Shown piece by piece: positions 45,218 to 53,394 of a stretch of 64,000 nt of DNA; positions within the stretch are counted from its first letter, which is position 1; every line of letters starts with the position of its first letter. The notes under the pieces were generated by a model. It was not told where the DNA came from and did no database searches. It saw nothing but the letters and a program-made list of their open reading frames with translations. The translations under genes and the position numbers were made by a program. This stretch comes from Enterocloster hominis (ex Liu et al. 2021) (GTDB lineage: Bacteria; Bacillota; Clostridia; Lachnospirales; Lachnospiraceae): assembly GCA_014385265.1 (NCBI GenBank), contig JACRTJ010000018.1, positions 62,001 through 126,000 of the forward strand. Reading direction: 5' to 3'.

Positions 45218-45721
45218 ATGAAACTGAATTGTAAACGCATTGATTTACCATATACGCCCGGCGAGGAAATCTTCATCTTTCCCGAGGAATCGGGACTGTC
45301 CTTTCTCTTTGATGTGGATGAGGAACTGACTGACGATCCTGCCGCCATGGATGCGGTGGGAGAAATGCTGGATGAGGCGGAAGAATTGGCGGAAAAGGCC
45401 AAAGCCGCCATTAAAGCGGCGCTGGCGGACGAGGACAGCCCTTACCATAGCGTTGCGGCTTTTTTCATGGAGTTCCACAGGGACAATGTAGGCCCGGATA
45501 TTGCGGCGGAACTTTTTCCGGGAACCGGTCCATCCAAGCTGTCCTTTGCCGAGATGGTGGACTTTTTGCGGCTCAAGCGGTTTGGCAGCCTGGTGGACAG
45601 CGAGATGAATCAGCAGGTATTCATTCTGGACCTGTCCTTCAACCCGGAGATCACTGACGAGCTGATGGTGATCTACTTTGATCTGAACAAGGAAATTTTT
45701 TGTATCACACATGAGAGCTGA
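45218..45721 (+). CDS. Immunity-type protein, possibly DUF2004-like
   Basis: This 167-residue protein has an N-terminal strand region, an Ala/Glu helix (EMLDEAEELAEKAKAAIKAA) and a C-terminal half LSFAEMVDFLRLKRFGSLVD...LMVIYFDLNKEIFCITHES. The last segment recalls DUF2004, which occurs among predicted immunity proteins, but the match is from memory only. TGAGGAGGTG precedes the start. Confidence 0.6.
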   Translation: MKLNCKRIDLPYTPGEEIFIFPEESGLSFLFDVDEELTDDPAAMDAVGEMLDEAEELAEKAKAAIKAALADEDSPYHSVAAFFMEFHRDNVGPDIAAELFPGTGPSKLSFAEMVDFLRLKRFGSLVDSEMNQQVFILDLSFNPEITDELMVIYFDLNKEIFCITHES

Positions 45722-45732
45722 GGTGGTATCCT

Positions 45733-46287
45733 ATGATTAAAGAACGCATCCCCATTTCCGGCGATCTGGGCAGCAAGGTCAAGCAGCTGATGGAGTACGC
45801 CGGGTGGTACGAAGGCCGCAGTGTGGATATTTCCATTGCGGAGCAGTATTACGCCGATCATGGCGTTCCTATGATGAAGACCACCCAGCGGTTTTACCGC
45901 AAGTATTTCGGCCTGTGCTGTGAGTGGTACCTGGCGCAGAAAAAGCTGAAATGGGCGGCTGACTTTGAATTTGCTTTGTTTCCTCATCTGGTCAATGGAA
46001 TCAAAAACCATTTGGAGGATGCCTATTTCCGGGATATGTCCGGCTGTGAACTGGCGGAAATTGAACAGGCAGCCAGTCAGAAGTGCCAGCCCATCGGCCA
46101 CATCGGCTACTATTATCCGGCAGAGGTCTGGATCTCGGAGTCCGGGAGACTGTATGCGAAATATGAGTATCAGGACGAGATCGAGTGCTTTCCAGATGTG
46201 TTTGCCTTGATTGAACGGGAACTGCGGCAGTGTAAATTTGATTCCGCTGCCATGAAAACTGTGGAGGCACTGGACGGAAAACTATGA
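45733..46287 (+). CDS. SUKH-3-like immunity protein
   Basis: This 184-residue protein matches the SUKH-3 pattern: a helix then GWYEGRSVDI, a middle RFYRKYFGL segment and GHIGYYYPAEVWISESGRLY, ending PDVFALIERELRQ. SUKH proteins are established as immunity proteins against nuclease and other toxins of contact-dependent and polymorphic systems. The stop overlaps the next start by 4 bases. Confidence 0.72.
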   Translation: MIKERIPISGDLGSKVKQLMEYAGWYEGRSVDISIAEQYYADHGVPMMKTTQRFYRKYFGLCCEWYLAQKKLKWAADFEFALFPHLVNGIKNHLEDAYFRDMSGCELAEIEQAASQKCQPIGHIGYYYPAEVWISESGRLYAKYEYQDEIECFPDVFALIERELRQCKFDSAAMKTVEALDGKL

Positions 46288-47285
46288 AACAGGACTTTAC
46301 TATTTGGCGCAATCAAACATTGCAGAATCCGTGGGACATTTCACCGCTGAAATTCGGGATGTCACAGGATGAGGTCATAGAGATCTTCGGGAATCCTGAT
46401 GCCGTTTCCACGCTGAGAAGCGATGGGAAACCTTTAATTCTCAAATACCATGACATCGAACTGCATTTTGATGGAAAAGCCCATCATGGGCTCCACTTGA
46501 TTTACAGCGACGATGAGATCGAGCTGAGTATTACAGCCAAGCACGAAGAAACGCTGCAGCCAATCACCAACGCAGAGCCGGTGGACAACGAGTTTTTCCT
46601 CAAGGATGGAGCTGTCTATTTCTCCGGCCTATATGAAAACGGTCTGCTCAAAGGGATCGATCCAAAAGACTTCTGCTGCTGGCATTACTGGGGCAAATCC
46701 TCTGCGGCCTGCTTTCTCGGTGGGATTCGCCTGCGTGGAGCAGACCCGGCATCGTTTCAGGTGTTAAACTTTGCCTACGCCATGGACAAAACAGCCGTCT
46801 ACACCACCAGCGGGAGAGTCCCCGAAGCAGATCTTGCATCCTTCCAGGTATTAGACAACGGCCAGAACGATTCGGGTGCGCCCCAGGGATATGCAAAGGA
46901 CAGCCGGCAGGTCTGCTTCCACAACGGGGACGGCAAGGTGAAGATCATCAAGGGAGCGGAAATTTCCTCTTTCCGCTCGTTGGGCGATACCTATGTTGCC
47001 AGAGATGAGAAGCGGATCTATGCCTACGGCAAGCAGCTTCCCAAAGCAGAACTGACTTCCTGGGAACTGCTTGGGCACTGGTATTCCCGCGATGCCAGGC
47101 GGGTGTATTACCTCAACCGGGAGATCAAGGGAGCGGATCGGGACAGTTTTACCGTATGCACCCCGTGGGACGCACCTCTGCTCACTGACCATTTGGCTCG
47201 CGACAAAGACCATTTTTACCAAAATGATGAGAGAATCGAAGAAGCGCAGTGGAGGGAACGGCTTCAAGCAATAAAGGAAAAATGA
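46284..47285 (+). CDS. DKNYY-family repeat protein
   Basis: This 333-residue protein is of the DKNYY type. Residues about 125-300 hold repeated blocks of the form YAxDxxxVYxxxxxIxGADxxSFxVL, seen for instance in AMDKTAVYTTSGRVPEADLASF and SRDARRVYYLNREIKGADRDSF. The N-terminal 100 residues form a separate domain with FGMSQDEVIEIFGNPDAV. DKNYY proteins are common in immunity and surface-defence clusters; no biochemical role is known. Confidence 0.78.
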   Translation: MKQDFTIWRNQTLQNPWDISPLKFGMSQDEVIEIFGNPDAVSTLRSDGKPLILKYHDIELHFDGKAHHGLHLIYSDDEIELSITAKHEETLQPITNAEPVDNEFFLKDGAVYFSGLYENGLLKGIDPKDFCCWHYWGKSSAACFLGGIRLRGADPASFQVLNFAYAMDKTAVYTTSGRVPEADLASFQVLDNGQNDSGAPQGYAKDSRQVCFHNGDGKVKIIKGAEISSFRSLGDTYVARDEKRIYAYGKQLPKAELTSWELLGHWYSRDARRVYYLNREIKGADRDSFTVCTPWDAPLLTDHLARDKDHFYQNDERIEEAQWRERLQAIKEK

Positions 47286-47298
47286 GAGGAGCACTTAC

Positions 47299-47625
47299 AT
47301 GAAAGCATTTGACCCCAATCACAAACTGCTGGACGAGATGTATCAGGACGATTACTATCCGGCTTTTCTGGTAGACAAGGTAAAGGGCGAGCTTCAAAAG
47401 GTCATCGATTTGTTGGAGAGCGGCGAAACCGACACCGAAGTGATACAGGAAACGCTGGACGAGGCGGTCTGCGGCATCAATGATCTCCAGAAGGAGTTTG
47501 ATGAGAACGACAGCGAGATCGAAACGGCAGCCCGGGAATGTATTGCGGCAGCTGTGGCCTACATTCTGGAATGGTTCAACATCTCCATTGACACCGAGGA
47601 GGCCCTCCGGGAACGGGACTGGTGA
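47299..47625 (+). CDS. DUF5713 family protein
   Basis: This 108-residue acidic helical protein contains LDEMYQDDYYPAFLVDKVKG, LLESGETDTEVIQETLDEAV and EWFNISIDTEEALRERDW, matching DUF5713 as I recall it. The family is found in immunity-rich loci. AGAGGAGCAC precedes the ATG. Confidence 0.75.
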   Translation: MKAFDPNHKLLDEMYQDDYYPAFLVDKVKGELQKVIDLLESGETDTEVIQETLDEAVCGINDLQKEFDENDSEIETAARECIAAAVAYILEWFNISIDTEEALRERDW

Positions 47626-47630
47626 TTCCC

Positions 47631-47777
47631 ATGGCAGAAAAAGAACTGGCCATTTGTGATGAGTGCGGCAGCCTGTTTTTCAAAGGTTCCTCACAGATGA
47701 TGGGGCTGTGCCCGGAATGCGCCCATGTTCTCTATGGCTACCCAAATTGTGACCATCATTTTCAGGATGGCCGGTGA
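47631..47777 (+). CDS. Small zinc-ribbon-like protein (48 aa)
   Basis: A 48-codon frame with CDECGSLFFKG and CPECAHVLYGYPNCDHHF, that is, two CxxC pairs expected to bind one zinc, plus a Cys/His tail. It begins 5 bases after the DUF5713 stop, so it may be translated by coupling. Function unknown. Confidence 0.55.
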   Translation: MAEKELAICDECGSLFFKGSSQMMGLCPECAHVLYGYPNCDHHFQDGR

Positions 47778-47841
47778 GTGAACTGTTATTGGGACGGCTC
47801 GGAGAGCGCGTATATCAAGTCACTGAAAAGGAATTGAAAAT

Positions 47842-48078
47842 ATGACTTGGAAATATGAAACCTTTGGCCCAGACGGTCAATGCAAATTGTTTGGCGTAAA
47901 TATCTTTGACTACGACTGGAAAACCACTGGCAAGCGGGTAAAAGTCCAAGATCCCGTCTATCACCAGGAACATACCTTTGAGGTCTGGCAGGTAGAGATC
48001 AACGGGCAGATCCACCGCTTTGCCGCTGGAGAGTTCTCCAACTGCGTGTGGGGATTTTATTTAGAGAAAGACAGATGA
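47842..48078 (+). CDS. Uncharacterised small protein (78 aa)
   Basis: This 78-residue beta-rich protein (MTWKYETFGPDGQCKLFGV, HTFEVWQVEINGQIHRFAAG, ending CVWGFYLEKDR) is not recognised. AAAAGGAA lies about 7-14 bases upstream of the start. It sits among antidote-like genes. Confidence 0.55.
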   Translation: MTWKYETFGPDGQCKLFGVNIFDYDWKTTGKRVKVQDPVYHQEHTFEVWQVEINGQIHRFAAGEFSNCVWGFYLEKDR

Positions 48079-48093
48079 GGGGAGCGTGAACCC

Positions 48094-49575
48094 ATGAAAG
48101 CCAATGCCGGAGAGGTCTATACAGTTTACAATCAATATCTGAAACGCTATACCGCCTGCCAGGTGGCCTATATCGCGCCGCCGGACACAGTGAGTGAGCA
48201 GCCCTGGGCGGTGATCCTCTCTCTGGACTGGGCAGGTGACGCCCCTTTGACGGCAGAGGAACTTCCCCATCTCCGTCCGCTCTACAAGGACTTTATGTAC
48301 TGGCCCCGAGACCTTCACCTGCTGCGGGTGCCGGTGGAAATCCCGCCACAGTACACGCTGGTGGGTATCCTGCCATCCTTCACCGACCAGCCCTGCCGCT
48401 CCTACGGCGGCTGGGACAACGGCTATGAGGTGTATTTGCAGACGAGGTGGCAGGCCGTCCCGGAAAAGCGGCGGCGGGCCTTCAAGGAGGCCATGGAGAG
48501 CGACGGGGAAACGGAGATCGGCGGTATCCCGGTGAAGGTCAGCAGCCATCGGGTGATGGACCAGTACGCACCATTCGATTCGGCGCTGGAACTAAAGGCG
48601 CTGCCCTGCCTCTCCGACCTCATCTGTGAGCGGTGGCACCCGGATCTGCTGGAGTTTTTGCGGGGAAATCCCTTCCTTGATGAACTGACTTTGCTGAACC
48701 ACGGTCAGAGGACACTTGATCTGCGGGGCACCAGCATCAGAAAGCTGATGCTGGACATGACCGGCCTTCAGGAACTGTGGCTGGGTGAGGAAACGGAGCA
48801 GCTCCTGTTTCAGAACAAGGGGCCGGACGTCTGTACCATCCATGCCACCGAAGATGGAGGCGGTTTGACCCTCCAATTTATCGGGGAATACCGCCCGCAC
48901 ACGGAACTGCCGAACCTATGGGGGCTGCATGGCATCCAGCTGAAAGACTTTGATCTGACCGGTCTGGCTGCTGTCCATCCCCATCTGAAGGAGCTGCGGC
49001 TCTGGGGCGCGCCGGGAAATCTGCAAAACTTCTCTGCCGTGCGAAAGTTCCGGGAGCTGACGAACCTCTCCACCTTTGACCTGTTCGGCTTCAGGGCGGA
49101 CGACATCCCCACCCCGGAACAGATGCCGGAGCTTCGCTGGTTCTGGATGACCAGCCTGCCGGAGACGGAAGCAAAAGCGGCAAAGCAGATCTGGAAAGGC
49201 AAGCCTGGAATGGACCTGCGGATCACCAAGCCCCGGAAACCGGAGTGGCTGGCGCAAAATCTGGACAACCCCTTCCGGGGCTGGGACGGCGCGGAGCATA
49301 TCCCTGCCACTTCCGCAAAAAAAGCAGCCAATCAATACCGCAAGACCCGTTCCCAGCTGATGAAGCTGGCCTCTGAGCCGTGCGAGGACGCCCAGACCCA
49401 GGCGCTGGAAGCGGTGGCAGCCTACACTCAGACTTTCAACAAGATGCGCTTTATCGAAACCGAGGAACGGGATGAAATTTACATGGCCCTGCGGGGTATC
49501 CTGGACGCATTGCCGGGCGATACACTTCAGAAAGATGCCCTGATTGAAAAGTTTGAGGAACTTCGTGATTTTTGA
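48094..49575 (+). CDS. Imm26-like domain with leucine-rich-repeat region
   Basis: This is a 493-residue protein. The N-terminal 110 residues (KANAGEVYTVYNQYLKRYTA...CQVAYI) resemble Imm26-type immunity domains that open GDVY.IPL. Residues about 170-370 contain irregular leucine-rich repeats (PFLDELTLLNHGQRTLDLRG, HLKELRLWG, LTNLSTFDLFG). The C-terminal 100 residues are helical. TGAGGGGAG precedes the ATG. The repeat region could bind a toxin surface, which is inference. Confidence 0.65.
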   Translation: MKANAGEVYTVYNQYLKRYTACQVAYIAPPDTVSEQPWAVILSLDWAGDAPLTAEELPHLRPLYKDFMYWPRDLHLLRVPVEIPPQYTLVGILPSFTDQPCRSYGGWDNGYEVYLQTRWQAVPEKRRRAFKEAMESDGETEIGGIPVKVSSHRVMDQYAPFDSALELKALPCLSDLICERWHPDLLEFLRGNPFLDELTLLNHGQRTLDLRGTSIRKLMLDMTGLQELWLGEETEQLLFQNKGPDVCTIHATEDGGGLTLQFIGEYRPHTELPNLWGLHGIQLKDFDLTGLAAVHPHLKELRLWGAPGNLQNFSAVRKFRELTNLSTFDLFGFRADDIPTPEQMPELRWFWMTSLPETEAKAAKQIWKGKPGMDLRITKPRKPEWLAQNLDNPFRGWDGAEHIPATSAKKAANQYRKTRSQLMKLASEPCEDAQTQALEAVAAYTQTFNKMRFIETEERDEIYMALRGILDALPGDTLQKDALIEKFEELRDF

Positions 49576-49592
49576 AAGGAGTGTGCGGGCGC

Positions 49593-50039
49593 ATGAGCCG
49601 AATCACTGATGAACCATACTTTACATACAGTGCATACAGCGCCCTGACCTCCGGAATCCAGGTGAAATGCCCCAAGTGCCACAGCGCGGGTGTGGTGACA
49701 GCGGATGACGACAACGCCTATTTCCGGTACCTGGAGCTGTGGTTTTTGACCTCCTTCCAGGGTAAGCCAGTCTGGGCCCTCAACCGGGAACACCTTGCCT
49801 ATCTGATCGACTATCTCAGCGCCGACCTGCGGGAAAAGCCGATGGGAAGAGCGAAAAAGACGCAGGCCGACCATCTCCCCACCTTCATGAAAACCGCAAA
49901 GAACCGGGAGCGGATCGTGAAGCTGCTGAAGAAAATGCAGGAGGAATGGGGATGGAACAAAAATCTGACGGAAACAGAGCTGGAACAGATCACATCCATG
50001 GACGGTACTCCACTGGATGTGAGAGAAGAACTGCGATAA
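49593..50039 (+). CDS. Zinc-ribbon-bearing island protein, possibly internally shortened
   Basis: This is a 148-residue protein. A single CPKCHSAGVV pair near residue 27 looks like half of a zinc ribbon; the second CxxC expected after it is missing, and the sequence passes directly to a helical part (WALNREHLAYLIDYLSADLR). An internal in-frame deletion is possible. The ATG at 49593 is preferred; a TTG at 49572 lies too close to the ribosome site. Confidence 0.55.
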   Translation: MSRITDEPYFTYSAYSALTSGIQVKCPKCHSAGVVTADDDNAYFRYLELWFLTSFQGKPVWALNREHLAYLIDYLSADLREKPMGRAKKTQADHLPTFMKTAKNRERIVKLLKKMQEEWGWNKNLTETELEQITSMDGTPLDVREELR

Positions 50040-50064
50040 CACTTAACAGAAAAGGAGACCCCCT

Positions 50065-50913
50065 ATGGAACTACAAAATAAGAAAATAATGCCTCCCCCT
50101 TGGCTGGCCCACCGGGAGATCGAGCGATACTCCATTGGCTGGCGCATGGGCCATGGGGAGGATTACATATACCGATTTGGCGATTGGCTGGACACCCTTT
50201 CCCCGGAGGAGCGGACGGAATACCGCACCCTCTTTCCCGAGCCGGTGACCTGGAAGGGCTGGTGGGATGACGAGGACAACGGCGAGGTGCTGGAGCACGG
50301 CGACTTCTTTGTGGAGGTGTGGCAGCCGGAAGGAAGACCTAAGTACACCCGGCAGTGGCTCCAGCAGGAGTTCTCTGCTGGGAGAAAGCGGGAACTGTGC
50401 CTGTTCTGGGGCCATCAGCCTGCCGAGGACGGCAGCATCACAAAAAGCTGCCTCAGCCAGTGGTGGATGGAGGACTTCTGGTCCATCGCCGACACCTATC
50501 TCTGCATGGAGCAGTATATGATGGCGGGAAAAGCCCAGCTGTTTGGCGACGAGGAGATTCGCAAGGAGGTTCTGGCGTGCAGTGATCCCAGGCAGATCAA
50601 GGCCCTGGGCCGCAAGGTGCGGGGCTTTGACCAGAAGGTGTGGGACAAGTTCAAATACGCCATTGTGCTGAATGGCAACTGGTGCAAATTCAGCCAGAAC
50701 CGCGATCTGCGGGAGTTTCTCCTCTCCACCGGGGACAGTGTGCTGGTGGAGGCCAGTCCCTACGATAACATCTGGGGCATTCGCCTCGCAGCCAGCTCCC
50801 AAGAGGCCCAGGACCCCACGCAGTGGCGTGGACAAAACCTGCTGGGCTTTGCGTTGATGGAGGTGCGGGACGAGCTGCGCCGGGTGACACAGAATGAAAT
50901 GCTTTGCGATTGA
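50065..50913 (+). CDS. NADAR-family ADP-ribose N-glycosidase-like protein
   Basis: This 282-residue protein has an unassigned N-terminal part (1-120), then a NADAR domain (about 125-275) close to E. coli YbiA: CMEQYMMAGKAQLFGDEEI, LGRKVRGFDQKVWDKFKY, NGNWCKFSQNRDLREFLLST and LVEASPYDNIWGIRL. NADAR enzymes hydrolyse N-glycosidic bonds of riboflavin intermediates, and some remove ADP-ribose from guanine in DNA, acting as antitoxins to DarT1-like toxins. In this island an antidote role against an ADP-ribosylating toxin is likely. AAAGGAG precedes the ATG. Confidence 0.85.
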   Translation: MELQNKKIMPPPWLAHREIERYSIGWRMGHGEDYIYRFGDWLDTLSPEERTEYRTLFPEPVTWKGWWDDEDNGEVLEHGDFFVEVWQPEGRPKYTRQWLQQEFSAGRKRELCLFWGHQPAEDGSITKSCLSQWWMEDFWSIADTYLCMEQYMMAGKAQLFGDEEIRKEVLACSDPRQIKALGRKVRGFDQKVWDKFKYAIVLNGNWCKFSQNRDLREFLLSTGDSVLVEASPYDNIWGIRLAASSQEAQDPTQWRGQNLLGFALMEVRDELRRVTQNEMLCD

Positions 50914-50921
50914 AGTATAGT

Positions 50922-51236
50922 ATGGCAGAAATGAAACTCTATGAACTGGAAATGCCCCGCAGCAGGATCGATCACGGGGAGCAGGAACGGATTTCCTTTC
51001 TGACACCGGAGCAATTCTTTGCTTTGCTGTCTCACGACTATGATACTGGTTTTGGTGCTGGAAAGGCCTCCGCACAGAAGGAAATTCTCTGTATGCTGGC
51101 AGCGGACGGGATGCCTGTTGGGAAGATTGCGCTTCTATTGCAGATGAAGACAGAGATGGTGCGGGAGATCATGGCCGCCAAGCAAGCCCACATTGAGAAA
51201 TGCAGAAAGAAACTTGAACAGGCGGTGAAGCAATGA
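50922..51236 (+). CDS. Small helical protein, HTH-like C-terminus
   Basis: This 104-residue protein has a C-terminal half, FGAGKASAQKEILCMLAADGMPVGKIALLLQM, that reads like the GxxxxxxxxIAxxL pattern of Rpn-type or resolvase-type helix-turn-helix tails. The ribosome site is poor and the ATG at 50922 is only 8 bases after the NADAR stop. It overlaps the next gene by 4 bases. It might be a remnant of a transposase-like protein. Confidence 0.5.
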   Translation: MAEMKLYELEMPRSRIDHGEQERISFLTPEQFFALLSHDYDTGFGAGKASAQKEILCMLAADGMPVGKIALLLQMKTEMVREIMAAKQAHIEKCRKKLEQAVKQ

Positions 51237-51964
51237 AAGACCTTTGCCAATACGGAAACCGGCCAGAGGACGAATGGGAGATCCTGCCCTGGATACCTGA
51301 TCCGCGCCCGCCATTCAAAATTTGGGTGAAGCCGGAGCAGATCGTGCCATTCTTTTTTGTTCCCCACCACCCCTATGCGATCTCCCTTCTGCTGAAGATC
51401 AGCGACGGATTCCGGACAGAGGAATTCCGACGGCTGGGACTGACTGGCAGCAGCGAGGACTGGGAGCGGCTGGTCCGGGGCGTGATCCAGGAGTTTGAGG
51501 AAAACAACAGCGGTATGGATCTGTTTCACTTCGACTCCGATGAGGATGTGTTCTGCGTGTATTCTCAATACATCGATGACCTGATGCTGCTGTCCAAGAT
51601 GATCCGGGCAGCCTGTGACGATGAAAAAACGATGCGGACCTATCTGGGCGTGATCGAGTACATCAAGCTCTTTTGGGAGGACACACCAGAAGGAGAACCG
51701 TCGGTAATCCTCTATGAAGTTGATACAGGAAATGAGCGGCTGGCCCTCCGCTCCATTGACATCTTTATGAACGGCCACACCCGCAACATCTCTGACCTTT
51801 ACGATGGAGCTATTGAAATCACGCCCGTCCCCACTGTGGAGGAATTGAATGCCCATGTCTGGGGCGAGGAGTTCCACGCCTGCGTCATAGAGAAAGCGGA
51901 ATTTGAGGCCATCTGGGAAAACCACACCTATGAGGGAGCGTTAAAAGAATCAGGAGGGTTCTGA
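51233..51964 (+). CDS. Imm51-like plus DUF6881-like fusion
   Basis: This 243-residue protein appears to join two antidote-type domains. Residues about 30-140 (FFFVPHHPYAISLLLKISDG, LFHFDSDEDVFCVYSQYIDD) follow the Imm51 layout. Residues about 145-235 (SVILYEVDTGNERLALRSID, ITPVPTVEELN, EFHACVIEKAEFEAIWE) follow the DUF6881 layout. Both assignments are by eye. Its stop overlaps the next start (TGATG). Confidence 0.65.
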   Translation: MKDLCQYGNRPEDEWEILPWIPDPRPPFKIWVKPEQIVPFFFVPHHPYAISLLLKISDGFRTEEFRRLGLTGSSEDWERLVRGVIQEFEENNSGMDLFHFDSDEDVFCVYSQYIDDLMLLSKMIRAACDDEKTMRTYLGVIEYIKLFWEDTPEGEPSVILYEVDTGNERLALRSIDIFMNGHTRNISDLYDGAIEITPVPTVEELNAHVWGEEFHACVIEKAEFEAIWENHTYEGALKESGGF

Positions 51965-52311
51965 TGAAACAGACAGATATTTATACCGAGGCTCTGACCT
52001 GTCTACGCTCCATCCTTCTGGCAGACCATCCAGAGTTCCAAAACTGGATCGACTGGCTGGAGCGGGATATTGAGGACTGGAGCCAACGGCGGGAGGTTGC
52101 CCACCACCTCCGGGCATATGGCGGCATGGGCTCGTTCAATGATCTGCCCAGTATGCGAGGAAATCACAACTACATTTTTGACTTTCTCAAGTCTGTGTGC
52201 TATGCCTTCGGTCATCTTTATGGCAAACGGGAAGGCATTTCTCCGGAGGTATTGATGGAGGAGTGCCTCCACGATGTAGAGCAGGCAGCCGATCCCCCCA
52301 TAAGGGACTGA
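51964..52311 (+). CDS. Uncharacterised island protein (115 aa)
   Basis: A 115-residue helical protein with NWIDWLERDIEDWSQRREVA and HHLRAYGGMGSFNDLPSMRG, a pattern I have seen in small proteins of immunity loci but cannot name with certainty. TCAGGAGG precedes the overlapping start. It ends just before the degenerate stretch. Confidence 0.6.
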   Translation: MKQTDIYTEALTCLRSILLADHPEFQNWIDWLERDIEDWSQRREVAHHLRAYGGMGSFNDLPSMRGNHNYIFDFLKSVCYAFGHLYGKREGISPEVLMEECLHDVEQAADPPIRD

Positions 52312-52407
52312 ACCAAGCCATTGCCCAACACTTGATGCAGGGCGATTTACAAGAAAATCTGGATAGACTGTAGGAGGACAAAAGATGGTTCAAGTGTGGT
52401 ATACGGT

Positions 52408-52992
52408 GGATTTTGGCACTGGAACAGGGAAAACTGTGCAGAGAATCGTGAGGTAAGCGTATGGCAAAGGACATTAGGGAGTGCCATCAGTCCCATGCTG
52501 GCAGGCCGTGCCCGTTTCAAGCAGGATGGTGACAGCTAGCAGGTCAGCCTCTATCACGAGGTGGACTATCTGGACTTTCAAAAATGGCTGCAAAAACAGG
52601 GCTTCTCCCTGCCCACGGCGGACGAGTGGGCCTACCTGTGTGGCGGCGGGGGTCGGACCCTGTTCCCATGGGGAGATGGGTTAGACTACTTCATGCGTCT
52701 GCACTGGTTTGAGGACATGGATGAGGATGAGAACCGGCCCTATGACATGGAGGAACCCAACTTCTTCGGCCTGTCCATCGCCTACGATCCCAATATGCGG
52801 GAAGTGGTGCAGACTGATAGGCTTACCACCTGCGGAGGTGATGGCGGATGCAATATCTGCGGCAGGCTGGGCCCATTTCTCGGTTTCCTGCCCTGTTCGC
52901 CTCACTGTAAGCCGGAAGTGCAGGAGGACAATGAACGAAACGGAGATCATGACTTTCATCGGCCTATCATCCGGGTGAAGATGGGAGTTTGA
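52408..52992 (+). pseudogene. Amber-interrupted FGE/SUMF1-like gene remnant
   Basis: One reading frame carries a continuous protein-like sequence (WHWNRENCAENREVSVWQ...ARFKQDGDS, then QVSLYHEVDYLDFQKWLQKQ and LPTADEWAYLCGGGGRTLFPWGD) with a TAG at 52537-52539. The part after the stop resembles formylglycine-generating-enzyme-type domains (LPTADEWAYL, FPWGD). No start codon or ribosome site precedes the upstream part, and the 52312-52408 stretch has only short frames. I read this as a decaying gene; an ATG at 52561 could still give a 143-residue fragment. Confidence 0.65.
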
Positions 52993-53028
52993 TCTGGAAA
53001 TAAATCACGTGGGAATGGAGGGTTTAAC

Positions 53029-53379
53029 ATGAGTAAGGAACTGGAACTATATAAAGCATTTATTGACGGTCTTGTGGAGCGGAAAGACAGCATAACGGCC
53101 CGGTGGGTCAAGGGGGATGGTTTCCCCAAGACGGAGGACAATAAGGCGAAAAATGAACTTCTCGCCACACTGATCCCGGAGCAGAAAAGCATAATAGCCG
53201 AGATGCTTCAGGACGAACATATTGCGGGTATCCATACTACCCTTGCTTATATCAATAAAATGATGGACTTGGATGGTTTGGAGCTTCAGCAGGACGGTGA
53301 ATCCTATCCCAACGACTATTTTGAGAGCCTGCACTATGACTTCATCAGCCGTTGCGACGGAGATGAGTGGCCGGAATAA
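53029..53379 (+). CDS. DUF6547-like protein
   Basis: This 116-residue soluble protein (SKELELYKAFIDGLVERKDS, AGIHTTLAYINKMMDLDGLE, DYFESLHYDFISRCDGDEW) matches my recollection of DUF6547. TGGAGGG lies 7 bases before the ATG. It directly precedes the giant gene by 15 bases. Confidence 0.6.
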   Translation: MSKELELYKAFIDGLVERKDSITARWVKGDGFPKTEDNKAKNELLATLIPEQKSIIAEMLQDEHIAGIHTTLAYINKMMDLDGLELQQDGESYPNDYFESLHYDFISRCDGDEWPE

Positions 53380-53394
53380 TAGGAGGTTTGACAG

